This document shows, piece after piece, positions 37,001-48,300 of a DNA stretch of 64,000 nucleotides. Below the pieces are notes generated by a model. The model searched no databases. It had not been told where the DNA came from and saw only the letters and a program-made list of their open reading frames with translations. Each line of letters opens with the position of its first letter. Positions within the stretch are counted from its first letter, which is position 1. Source of the stretch: Sordaria brevicollis (lineage: Eukaryota > Ascomycota > Sordariomycetes > Sordariales > Sordariaceae); NCBI GenBank assembly GCA_033439795.1, contig JAUTDP010000003.1:2852001-2916000 (forward strand). Direction: 5' to 3'. The translations under genes were made by a program, and so were the position numbers.

Positions 37001-38862
37001 CGCTCGGCCTCCGCTCGTACCCCTGGTGCTGGATCCCAGAGAGGCCGTGGCGGCGCTTCTGGTGGCGGCTTCCCTGCCATGGGTCAGTTTTCTGGCAAGC
37101 CTGCCCTGCCCCCTGGAACCACTTCCGCGGAGCGCTTCGCCATGTCCCAACAGGCTGGCGGCATGGGCTCTCTCGGTCGTCCTGGCGCCATGGGTGCTAT
37201 GGCTTTTGGCCGCCAGGGCACATTCCCCGGCAACCTCAGCCGTACTCCTTCTTCGACTGCTACCCCTGATTCTCCCCGTCAGAACAGCCGTCGCAAGCCT
37301 CGCGAGGGCTACTCCAAGAACGAGGCCCAGGCCGCCAAGAACATGCCACTTACTGCCGGCATGGAGGTCAAGCCTATCACCGTGTCCGCCACTGGCTGGA
37401 AGCCCATGAGCATAGGAGCTAAGAAGGCTGAGACCGCCACCCCCGGCCACTTGGACCCTGAGACTGTTCAGCGCAAGGTCAAGGCTGCTCTGAACAAGAT
37501 GACCCCTGAGAAGTTCGACAAGATTTCTGACCAGATCCTCGAGATCGCTCACCAGTCGAAGAACGAGCAGGATGGCCGCACCCTGCGCCAGGTCATTCAG
37601 CTTACTTTCGAGAAGGCTACCGACGAAGCCCACTGGGCCTCCATGTATGCCAAGTTCTGCAAGCGTATGCTTGAGACCATGAGCCCCGAGATCCGTGACG
37701 AGAACATCATGGACAAGCAGGGTAACGTCGTCAGTGGTGGCGCCCTTTTCCGCAAGTACCTCCTCAACAGGTGTCAGGAGGAGTTCGAGCGCGGTTGGAA
37801 GGTGGATTTGCCCAAGCCCAAGGAGGGTGAGGAGGGCGACAAGAAGGCCTCTGAGGCTGTTCTCATGTCTGACGAGTATTATATTGCCGCCGCTGCCAAG
37901 CGTCGTGGTCTTGGTCTCGTTCAGTTCATTGGTGAACTCTTCAAGCTGGGCATGCTTACGGAACGTATCATGCACGAGTGTGTCCGCAAGCTTCTCGAGT
38001 TCACGGGTGTTCCCGATGAGGCCGAGATTGAGTCTCTCACTAAGCTCTTGAGGACTGTTGGTGGCAACCTTGACAGCACTGAGAAGGGCAGGCCCTTGAT
38101 GGAGGTCTACTTCGGCCGCATCCAGCAGATTATCGACCTTCCTGAACTTCCGAGCCGTCTCAAGTTCATGCTCATGGACATTGTCGATCTTCGCAAGGCC
38201 CGCTGGGTCTCCAAGGAGGCCAACAAGGGTCCTAAGACGTTGGAAGAGGTCCGCGCTGAGGTAAGTTAACATCGGAGTTACTTCGTCATTCACTATGGTA
38301 TGGTAGACTAACTAGTTTTCACAGGCTGAGGCTGCTGCCGCTGCCAAGGCGGTTGAGAATGCTCGTGGCGGCCAGCGTGGTCTTGGAGGCCGTGCCGCTT
38401 CCGGTCGTGGAGATGCCAGGGGCTTCCCCTACAACCAGAGCATGACCAACAACCAGGTCGAGCTTGGTGATCTCAAGCGCCTCAAGGGCAACACCAGCCG
38501 CTCCGGTAGCCAGGGCATGTCTTTCGGCCCACCTACCTCCATGTTCAACTCCAGGAGCAACAGTGGCCGTCGTCAAGTCGGTGGCCCTGGCGGTGCTTTC
38601 GGTCGCGGTGGTGATGACTCCGGCGGCTCGTCTCGCACTGCTTCCATGCGCGGTAACGACTCCGTTTCCCACGCAAATGCCTTCAGGTACGATAATTCCT
38701 GTCCTCCTTGTTTAATCTCACCTGTGTATAACTAACGCCATCCACAGCCTTCTTGCTGATGCTGGAGACCACCCCGGCTCCCCTCCTTCGGCCTCTGCCT
38801 CTCCGGCCTTGTCTAAGGTGACGCCCGATACCACGAATAATGACGAGAAGAAGGACGAATAA
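34029..38862 (+). CDS. eIF4G: Eukaryotic translation initiation factor 4G (eIF4F p150-type subunit)
   Basis: Cytoplasmic scaffold joining eIF4E, eIF4A, poly(A)-binding protein and mRNA. Exons 34029-34604, 34665-35075, 35420-38260, 38325-38686 and 38748-38862 give 1434 residues. N terminus: Ser/Ala/Pro-rich, then an RGG-like segment (GGYQGQGRGRGGFNNYN) and a Gln/Pro-rich segment. Residues about 520-720 form a long Lys/Glu/Ala helix. The eIF4E-binding motif YDANFLL lies near 821. The MIF4G domain spans about 1011-1265 (from KVKAALNKMTPEKFDKISD to RLKFMLMDIVDLRKARW). The C-terminal tail is RGG/Ser-rich without MA3 domains, as usual in fungi. The second intron (35076-35419, 344 nt) is unusually long but has a perfect GCTAAC branch 11 nt before the acceptor. 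ATG 34029 is the first ATG for over 1 kb. Confidence 0.95.
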
Positions 38863-41800
38863 ACAGGCAGACGGTTTTCTTTTTTCCATCTTACCCAAAA
38901 CAATTTTAACGGTGTTTCGCATCATGAGCATCCGGAATTGTCTCTGTGAGCATAGACCGGGCGGGTTTCTCCAATTATGCATTTGCGAGGGTCGGGGATT
39001 CATTCGAAAAGTTCTGCTTTTATCACCTTTTAACTTTTATTTTCTTCTCTCCATATCTCAGTGATACCTCTTCTTTTTCCTTGCACATACATCAGAGAAA
39101 AGGAAAATTACCAACATCTTCCCCATACCATAGACTTTGTTTCCCATGAGATGGATACAAACATCAGCAGCGCGGAAGGTGGAATCGCGATTTTTACTGA
39201 GGTTCGGATTGTGAATGAGGATAGCGATGATGACAAGGGTTTTGAGACTATGGGGAATGATGGCAAAGGACGTGAATGAATGGTATGACGGAAAGGGATG
39301 ACTGGAAGTTATTTTTGCGTTCGCCGACTTTCCTCTGTTTTCCCCCACACACATAGCGCAAGTCACGCACACACGTGTGGCTACACCAAGCCGGCGATGA
39401 ATGGTTGATTTGTTATTTTCTCTTTTTTCAAAGGCGTTCTCACGGAAATCAGGTTGGTCTATACTTCTGGTTCTCCGATGATCAACTTCTGCGGTTTGTT
39501 CTTTACGTTTTTATCACATCAATTTACTATTACTTTCACTTTTAATGTGTCTTTCTATGTGTGTCCCTTTCGTGGTGCGGGTGATGGATTTCACATGCTT
39601 ATTTCTTGTTCCGGAGGTGCCGTTTACATCTCTCTGCGTGGGTTTTTGTTATATGTTGCTGTGCTGCTCATCAGGCGGAGGTTTTGTGTGTGTTCATCTT
39701 CTCTTTGGGAAACGGGGTATCATGTTCACTTTCCTCTGTCTCGCGGTGGGTTCCCGAGGTTCTCTCTACTGCGGTCTGCCAACTCACATCAACAGAATCT
39801 TGACTTCTCTGTACATAGAATTTATATGCAGTAACACATGGGTCTTAATTAGACTTGCCTCATAGATGGATGCTCCGTGCCGTGCAATTGTAATTGTATT
39901 CCTCTCTCATTGAGGTGCCATGGTAAGCTGTTCACAGTAAGACTAGAGTTGGCCTATCCATGGTCATAATGGAGCTTCTTTTCTAGCTCAAGTTTACACA
40001 TCGTGCTACTTGTCTGGTCTCGAAACGACCTGCCCCTTGCAATCTAATAGTCGCGTGCCGGTTCAAGGCCAGACGAGTACATTGACAGCCCATGGAAATC
40101 GTCGTCTCAAAGCGGTCCAGGTGTTTATTGCAGATCTAACTAGTTATCCCTAGTCAGGGGTCTGAATCTGAATCTGTGCACGCTGTGACGATGTCTGACG
40201 AGATTCTCACTTTCTAGCAAGTCGGATTCTCTACCACCAGAGGGGGACGTTACACAAAACCTGTTGACTGAATGCCGTCAGTAACATCTGACATACGCTT
40301 GACAGATTGAGGTTAGCTGCCAGGGGCATGGGAGGAAGAAGGCTGAGCAGCTTATAGTCTGCTCAAAGCGTGGGGTTAACTTAAGTAAGCTAAGCTCAAA
40401 GTCATGAGACCGCCAGACCAGGCAGATGACAATCGTCCGTCGTTGGCTTCATTCGGGTGTTTTAACTGGCGTGTTCGTTCCATTTCCTCCTTGTTTGGAA
40501 CCCTGTCATGGTTTATTGTCCATCAGTTCGCTTGTTGACTGATGCTTGTTTGTGGCTTTTGTTTTGAGGTGCTGCCTTGCTCTCTACGTGGACGCATGTC
40601 AGAATTGCTATGATGTCTGTTTGCTGACATGTGATCGAAACGGTCAGCTTTCAGCGGTATAAAAATCAGGGGCTGAAGGGGTTTGAGTGGCAGCAAGCGG
40701 AAAGAGGTTGCAGATGGGGTTGCGTGGTGGGTGGAGTGATTGATAGGTTGATCTGATCAGCGATATGTGGGGCTACATAATATTCGAACTCTCTGTTCGG
40801 TCACTGAAGTCATAGAAGAAAGATGGGAAATATTGAGATGAAACTGCGGATGTAAACAGTTCAACGGTGAAGACATTGTAATGGCTTTCGTCCTTTCGTC
40901 CTCTTTAGTAATTCTATCTGTGCTCACGTGTCCCTGTTCTCGAATGCTGCGGCAAGACAAATGATCAGTGCCCTGGTACGTATTCCGGTAAATGTACAAA
41001 AGTCACCTGCCATGGAAAAAAGAGGCGAATCTGAGCGTCAATCAACGGCAGTCGAAGAACTGATCGTCCCGCGCGTCCAGGGCAGGCAACAACGGGAGAT
41101 GAACCCCGCTCTCTCCAAAAGGAAGAAATCTCCTCAAGTCAACCATTCACAGATACGCGGAGATCATTGATGGATTCCAGAACTCCCCTTGTCTCTGAGA
41201 GGGGAAGGTTTCGATGGGATGGATGGCGGGATGGAGAGGTTGGTGGGTGGGAGTTGACTTCGGTTTTCCATGTCTCTCGTTTAAAAATGGTCCCTGGAAC
41301 GGCAAGTGTCTCGGGCAATTTTATGGAAAGCCACGAGCAGGAATTTGAATTTGGATCAGGAGTTGCGGTTGCCTCTAAACAATTGCTCACCTGGCAAGAG
41401 GCCCAGACTTGGCGTTTACAACTTGCAGTAGCGAACATGGCTATTACCAGGGCAATTGGCAATCATTTCCAGGTTGCATCATTGGATTCGGGTGCGGTGA
41501 CCGATGATGGTGATGCTGATGATGGGAAATGGGGAAAGTGCACACAAGTGCCAAAAAGTGGAAAATGTGGAAAGCTGAAGAGACATGACGGCCGACGGGA
41601 GGCACGAGCACGAGCGCAACTTTTCTTTTCTCTGAATTATCTCGAAGCTCACTGGATGGTGTTGCCCTGGACTCCGCTTCTTCGGCTGTGAATCCGCGTG
41701 GATGCAACTGCACTGTAACTGCAGCGTTTCCCCAGTGCACCAATGATGGCCATCACGGGGTGCGTCTGGTGCATCTGGTGCATCTCGGATGCATCTCGTA

Positions 41801-42749
41801 CCTAGTTTTGCCCCATAGTGTACACTACACTACAAATCCATGGGATGGGCAATGGGCAAAAAACAACGGCTATTGTTGGTGATGTTCCCTTGGTGATCAT
41901 TGCATTTTGTATCAAGGCGTGGTTGGGTGTCTGCGGTTGCCAGATGTGAATCAGACGGGGAACGCAAAAGTCAAAGTCAGTGTCAGACCATCCCTTGGAA
42001 AAAAAAGGGCTTGGTCCCCTTGAAATACGGACGGGATAGACATGGTTATATCCTTGACCCATGCTCTTATTTCCTCTCTCGTCTCCCTTCCGCGTGCTTA
42101 ACTCGATCTAGACGGATCTAACTCCTTTTAATCCTTAATTTCCATATAAACAACCCGGAGAGAAGACTTTTTCTTTTCTCCCGCAATCACGTCAGCCTTT
42201 GAAGTTTGTTCCTTCTCCATCATATTTCAAAGAGTCATAAGCATTGGAGCGGGGTGTGTCTTGTTGTTCAAGCTTCTCCTCACTTCCTCACACTCAGTCA
42301 GCTTTCCGGTCTGAAGCTCCATCACTTTGCATTAACATACTGACCTATCAAGAGTCTTTGTACCACCACAACCACCACTTCAGCTATTTCCCGATTCTTC
42401 GAGGCGCTTTGGATTCACCGAGTTGGGCACCCTCTTTGGACACCAACAGGTTTGCTCATTGCTTCATCTTGCTTACGGCCATCTCCGCTCTGAAACAATA
42501 TAGACGCCAGCCCGATCTTGCGTCCCGTATCAAGTGGGGGAAAAGAACCAGCAAGCTTTGATATATCTAGACAGTATCCCATACTCTCGCAGGAGCTTCC
42601 CCAAGCTCCGATTCATACACCATTTTTGAGCTTCAATAAGCTTTAAATAAGCTTTACAACGCCCTTTGTCTACATACACCCAGCACCACAACGTGGCACA
42701 CGAAGGCGGCACGGGAAGCAAGCCACCCAGGGGCGGCGTTCTTACAAAG
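38863..42749. other. Intergenic region eIF4G to INSIG, 3.9 kb
   Basis: Holds the eIF4G 3' flank and the INSIG promoter. A short GGTGCATCT-type tandem is visible near 41765-41790. Open frames of up to about 175 codons (for example 41167-41691) have no recognisable content. No RNA gene could be folded by eye. Confidence 0.45.
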
Positions 42750-44334
42750 ATGGACCAAACCTCCAACAGCGGGACCCAAGATGGTCCCAAAATCTTCCGT
42801 CCAATTCCTCGACGGCCCTTCAACTTAGCATCACCACCAATGATCTCTCGAAAGGACGAGTCCCCTTCTCCAGCTCCCGGCAGAGACTCCAACACATCTC
42901 CCCAACCACGCATCACAGCCGCCGACCTCCGCTTCCTCCTGGACCCCCGATCACCCTTCAACACCAGCGCCTCTCCCGCCGGCAGTGGAGCCGTTACAGC
43001 GGTCTTGACTCCTCCAACATCAGCAGAGCTACCTCCTTCCGGAACTTGACTTCTTTCTACCCTCTTCGGCATCTTTCTGACCCCAGCGAGCCTAACACCG
43101 CCGTTACTACCCCCGGGGTAGGCCGCTCAACGTCGAACTTGCGCAATGGATTCTTCTTTGGCGAGCATCTAAAGGAGGAAACCGAGGACGAAGCCGATGA
43201 TAGAGCCAACGTACTAGGAACTGCCGGAGACGCCAGGGACGACGATGGCGAGGAAGACGAAGACGAAGACGAAAGCTACCAAGACACCATCACCCTCCGA
43301 CCCAAGCAGCGCCAACGACGAGTTTCCTCCGTGACATCCACCATCCCCCGTTTTCAGAGGCGAATCATCACCATCATGGTTATCATCAGATGTGAACACC
43401 ACCACCAACCCAGTAATGCCCCTCCTCTGGTCTCTACTCCGCACAACCCTCCTCTTCGCTCTCGGCATGGGCTACGGAGTCCTCGTCACGCGCTTACCTA
43501 ACGGCGACAGCGTTGTCACGGGTACGGGCAGCTACGGCTGGCGATATCTCACCTTCTGGGGCTTGGCGGGCGTCGTGTTGGGGAGGTTGCTGCCCTGGTT
43601 CGACCAAGTGTGGGAGGAAACGTTTTGGGAAACGGAAAGCCACCAGCAGGCAAGAGAAGGAGAGGAGACGAGCTGCTGCTGCTGCCGAGGCTGCGGCTGC
43701 TTTGTTGCAGCAACCAACGAAATCTTCATCAAGGAGAGCCTCTGTAACCATTTCCTCCGCTGAGACGGACGAAGGCGGGGGAGTGGTCACCTCCCCGCCC
43801 GAAGCCGACTGGCCCCTCGTCGTCCGCAGCATCGGCGCCTTTGTGGGTATCGTCTTCGCCATCCGCCGGCTGCCCTGGACATCGACGATGCAAGTCTCCA
43901 TCACCTTGGCACTTGCTAATCCGTTCCTGTGGTACTAATTGACCGCTCCAAACCGGGTTTCTTACTTAGTGCCGCCGTGGGAGTCACGGGGTCCGCGATC
44001 ATGATGGGGCTGGGAAACCCGGATATGATGCCTGCGCCTGTTGCTGGAGCTGGAGCCGGAGCTGGATATCATGACGGACATCAAAATTCTGACTAACAGT
44101 GGTGGACAACAACTAGCTGCGATGGGCGGCGTGCTTAATGGGACTGCCTCATCTGCTGGGGGGTTGTCTAGGGGCGCGGCGGCGGCGAGGATGGAAGGAG
44201 CGGCTGTCATTGAGACGGGTGTTTGGATGCTCAGTGTGCTGTTTTGCAGCTGTGTGTGCTTTGGCAATATTGGGAGGAGGTTGGCGTTGAATAAGTCAGC
44301 TGCTTCGAGGGGGAGATGGGGTGGTGTTAGGTAA
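42750..44334 (+). CDS. INSIG-domain ER membrane protein, reading frame broken by seven apparent single-base indels
   Basis: Insulin-induced-gene family protein of the ER membrane; fungal members regulate sterol synthesis (HMG-CoA reductase or SREBP). Recognised pieces in order: an N-terminal Ser/Pro-rich region from MDQTSNSGTQ; an NLTS-STLFGIF segment; an acidic linker; membrane core LLFALGMGYGVLVTRLP and YLTFWGLAGVVLGRLLPWFD; then VVRSIGAFVGIVFAIRRLPW and ANPFLWY; and a final segment ending GNIGRRLALNKSAASRGRWG. These lie in different frames. Allowing changes at about 43041 (-1), 43055 (+1), 43115 (-1), 43331-43355 (+1), 43624 (+1), 43935 (-1) and 44094 (+1) gives one 527-codon frame. Assembly error and genuine decay are both possible; introns do not explain it. 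Start ATG at 42750. Confidence 0.75.
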
Positions 44335-44736
44335 AGGCATGATTTCGTCATGGGTTTTCATCACAGCAGGTCATGGTCACAAGGGAATGAGATGTCCTTT
44401 GAAGTTTCTTTCGGTTTACTCGAGATATCCAAACGCAGCGGGAATGATTCAACACATCATCAATATGGTCGGTCGGTTTATCATATCAACTTGTACTTAG
44501 GAGTTCGGTCGGGAGCAAATGTCTGGTTATTACCAGGAGTGTCAAACTATGCTACCAAGCATTTAGCACTCCTACGTGTTGTCCTCACGGTCTGCCCCTA
44601 AACAATTCGAGTGGTGCTATGTGCTTCATTGAGAAGATTGGTTGAAACCAAGTGAAGAACGCATTTTGTAACGAACCAAGAGGAGTCTGGACGTGAAAAA
44701 TACAACAGAGGTAAAACATCTGAAGAAAAAATCTTC
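44335..44736. other. INSIG 3' flank
   Basis: About 400 bp between INSIG and the 3' side of the minus-strand tRNA-Leu. Nothing recognisable. Confidence 0.45.
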
Positions 44737-44741
44737 AAAAA
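44737..44741 (-). terminator. Candidate Pol III terminator (T5 on the minus strand) of tRNA-Leu
   Basis: Five T in the transcribed sense, about 42 nt beyond the tRNA 3' end, matching the spacing of the first tRNA-Leu copy. Confidence 0.5.
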
Positions 44742-44783
44742 GAGAACCACCCACCCGAGCTCGGAGGATGTTGCATATGACGA

Positions 44784-44890
44784 TGACAAGAGTGGGATTC
44801 GAACCCACGCCCTTTCGGACCACGGAACTCTCGAAAGAAGATTAAGGGTTAACCTTAACGTGGCGCCTTAGACCGCTCGGCCATCTTGCC
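44784..44890 (-). tRNA. tRNA-Leu(AAG) with a 27-nt intron, second copy
   Basis: The mature sequence matches 18767-18873 by eye. The intron differs only at two positions (TTCTCTTGAGAG in copy 1, TTCTTTCGAGAG here). Anticodon AAG; the intron again carries CCTTAA opposite TTAAGG. The 3' flanks of the two copies share about 25-30 bp including AGCTCGGGTGGG. The intact gene lies inside the region where both neighbouring protein genes show indels. Confidence 0.96.
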
Positions 44891-45328
44891 TTTTTGTTGT
44901 GATTTTGAGTCGTGTGTGTGGGTTATAATGGTGTATCGAGGTAGTGGTGTGGGTAGTAAAAAAGGTGTGGGTGGGGATTAGGGTTGCGGACTGGACGGGG
45001 TTCGTTGAGCCGGGAACGGGGTCCGGGCGAGAGTGCGGACGGGAAGGGGTGTCGGGAATCCGGGGTGTCATGGATAGATCCTGACCCTGCCCGGTTTGGG
45101 AGGTGGGAGTGGTATTCGTTGTCTACGGATAACTACACCAGAGTAGGACACCAAAAACAGTATGAATGACTTCCTGAATTAAGCAAAGTTTTCAAGATAA
45201 AATCTTGAGGGGGGATATAAGCATTCCCAGAAAGAAAAGCTCGTGATATAGAAAGCAAGCCAAACCCTTTAAAAACGCCGAATTTTGACAATATGAACAC
45301 AAAGAGGGAAACCATCCGCTCAACCCAT
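44891..45328. other. Upstream flank of tRNA-Leu and 3' flank of pol1
   Basis: About 440 bp; G-rich on the plus strand at 44980-45060. Nothing recognisable. Confidence 0.45.
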
Positions 45329-48300
45329 CTATCCTATCCACAAACGACCGCTCACTGAGCAACAAACCCCCAACTTAGCAAACAGCGTATCCATAGCCAC
45401 CCATCTCCTACCGCACTTATCCAAATACTTTTCCACGACGCCCTTAACCGTGCCAAACCTCACACGATTATGTTCCGCCATGATGGCCACTCTCTCCTTC
45501 TCCTCGCGACTCAGCTTTGCAGCATCCGCATCATCATCACCAGCCTCCTTCGCCTTGCTCTTCGCCCTGTCCACATCCCACAAGCTGGCAAAGTATACCA
45601 GCTGGTTGTAGATATCTCTCTCCGTGTATTCGTATCGCATGCGCCCACTGCATTCACCGTGAGCCAGACCCTTGGACCCCAAGCAACGGGTGCCGTAGAC
45701 GGAGATCTGCCGCGTGCGGTTGCCGCATGAGGAGTCGTCGCACACGAGCCAGCCTTCGTAGTAGCGAGCCGTTTGGGCGCGGACGGCGGCCTCGACTTGG
45801 GCGACGACGCTGAGAGTGGGGAGGACGTATTGGCAGGATGGGCATTGGATGCCGGAAGGTGTGACGTTGTTGACGGAAGCTGGGGAGGTGAGACCCTCGA
45901 AGGGGGAAGAGGTCTTGCACCGGCGACAGCGGAGGGAGAGGCGCGTGCACGATTGGAAGCGGAGGGAGTCGGGGATTTGGGACTCGAGAGGGTGGATTTC
46001 GAGGTCCTGTGGCCCGGAAGAGTTGTGGCTGTTGTTGGAAGAATATTTTCGGACGTCAAGGCCGAGGTTCTCGCGAGTTGGGAGGTGGAAGTGCCGACAA
46101 TGTTGGCGCAGAGACGCTCGACTGGCGGAAAGATTTGCTTGCCGATGTAACCACTCTACGTCTGGCGACAGACCCGGAATCGGCCTTGAGCACGTCTTGA
46201 GGGGTGTAGGCGCGCTTGGCGACAGGTTCTGATGTGCCCTTGCTGTCGCCCGTGATGATGTACGAGATGACATCGCCCTTGCGGATGGTCTTGCCCTTGG
46301 CCAACTCACGGAGAGCGACTTGGACCTGCGGCATCGAGTCGGCATTGGGATAGTCCTTTGGCGCCTTACCGAGCTGGGTAGAGATGAATGTACTTCTGCA
46401 ACAGGAACGGCACTCTCGCGCATCTTGGCAAGAGATGTCGCGGAGGTACTCGTGAATGCGTTGAACAGACAACTCAGTATCGTCACCCGAGAGAATCTCG
46501 GTGAGGATACGGTTGGAGATCTCCTTGGACAGACCGGCAGTACTCACGAACGCTTCATGTCGAGACCCTTGACTTCCATCTTCTCAACCCCACTTGCCGT
46601 TGACCTCGACCATGTTAATGGCAGCATACTTCTTTCTTGGCTTGAAGGAGAATGCGCCTGAACACGTTGTCGATATCAATCTCAAGGAGGCGGTACCGCT
46701 CGTTAACGGCCTTCTTGAACTCATGGCCGACACGAAGGGCGTCAGCGACGTTGTCCTTGTTGGCGTTGATCATGACGGAATCAGTGTCACCGTAGATGAC
46801 CTGGAGCGAGTTGCTCTCCGCCAGTTCCTTCGTGCTTCGCAGAATTTCACGACCCTTGTAGGTCGTAAGTACGGCAAGAGGACGAGCGTAGAAGCGCGAC
46901 TTGGTATAACCAAGACAGCCGTACATGGAGTTGGCAGTCAATTTCAAGGCAAGCTGCTTGATATCCCAAGTGGCAAGCTCTTCAGGCGTGGCATTTTGTC
47001 CTTCATCAGAGACTTGACCTGTCTACGTCGGCTAACGAGCGTAGCAATCAGCTTGGGAAGGATGCCCTGGGCCTGCTCCTTGGGAACTTCGGGAACAGCA
47101 TCATCGTCCTCGGACTATTATGCATTAGCTTGTGATGTCGACGCAGCAAGGAAAGCCTTTGACTTACCAGTGATGTTCGATCCACTGTAGTGAAGCAAAT
47201 GTTGTACTCTTGAATAATGGAAGGGTACAGGGAGTTGAAGTCCATGACAAGAACGAACTTGTCATAGAGACCCTTCTCTGGCTCGAAAACGAGACCACCC
47301 TTGTACTTGTCCTTCTTCTTTCCGCCCTCCCCGCCTTCCTCTTCTGCATTTTCCTCTTCGATGCGTTGCCGACCCTTGAAGGTCTGCTTGTCAGGGACAA
47401 CATACTTGTTGCGGTGGAATTCATGAAGTAAAATGTACTCGTTTCGCTCGGCACGCGTACCGGTGAGTGTTCTTGCCCACGAGTTACCAGCCAAGTTGGT
47501 AAGAACCTTGGTAAGAGGCAGGATCTGGGTCCTCAACGCAAGAGCCGCGATGAAGTAAGTATCAGTCTCGACATGCGAGATGTAGTCCATCAAGCCATTC
47601 TTATCGGAGTTAGCCCAAGTCTTCAGAGCGACTTCGTTGTCAATGTCTCTCCGTCGACTTTCGGCTCCCAGATATAAACTGCACATTTCCGTCAAGCTCC
47701 AAGTCTGACACTTGGTCATTACCGATTTACCAGCATCGTTGGCAAGATCGCAGAGCAGACGGCCAGACATCACCTGGCGTTCCGCAAACACGTTGCCGCC
47801 CATCTTGACGATGGATGAGGGCCATTGGGAGCGTCTCAGTCTGCCAAGACGAGACCACTGATGTGTCTTCTTCTCGTGCAGCCGGTTCAGCAAGATGCTG
47901 TAATCAACACCTTCCAGCTGGTGACCAAGAATCACATCTGGATCGATGACGTCGATTTGCGCAAGCAAGAAATTTAAGATCTCGTGCTCTTGTTTGAAGA
48001 GCTTGAGCATGCCTCTCTTTCTTTCCTTGGCAAGCGTCTCGAAGCCGATAGGGAATGCGCTACCGTAGGGTCGAACACAAGTGAAACTACGAGACGGGAG
48101 CTTGTCCGCGGGAGTTGTATCACTGAGTGACACATCAAAGTAGACTCTTGCGCTGACGGCGAGAATCTCTTGCTTATTGTCCTTGGGGTTGAATGCCGTG
48201 CGCATGGCCAGACTCATCAACGTCAAAGGAGGAGGCTCAATGCTCTCGGCGTTGTCTGGAACCGAGACCATCATGGGATGGTCCACCAGGATCTCTAGCT

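Noticed and set aside
40040..40090. GGTTCAAGGCC as a tRNA B box
   Set aside because: No T stem, acceptor stem or A box could be paired around it.
46073..46997. Programmed frameshifting in pol1
   Set aside because: Eleven shifts in both directions, many at short homopolymers, with no shared slippery motif. Sequence error is far simpler.
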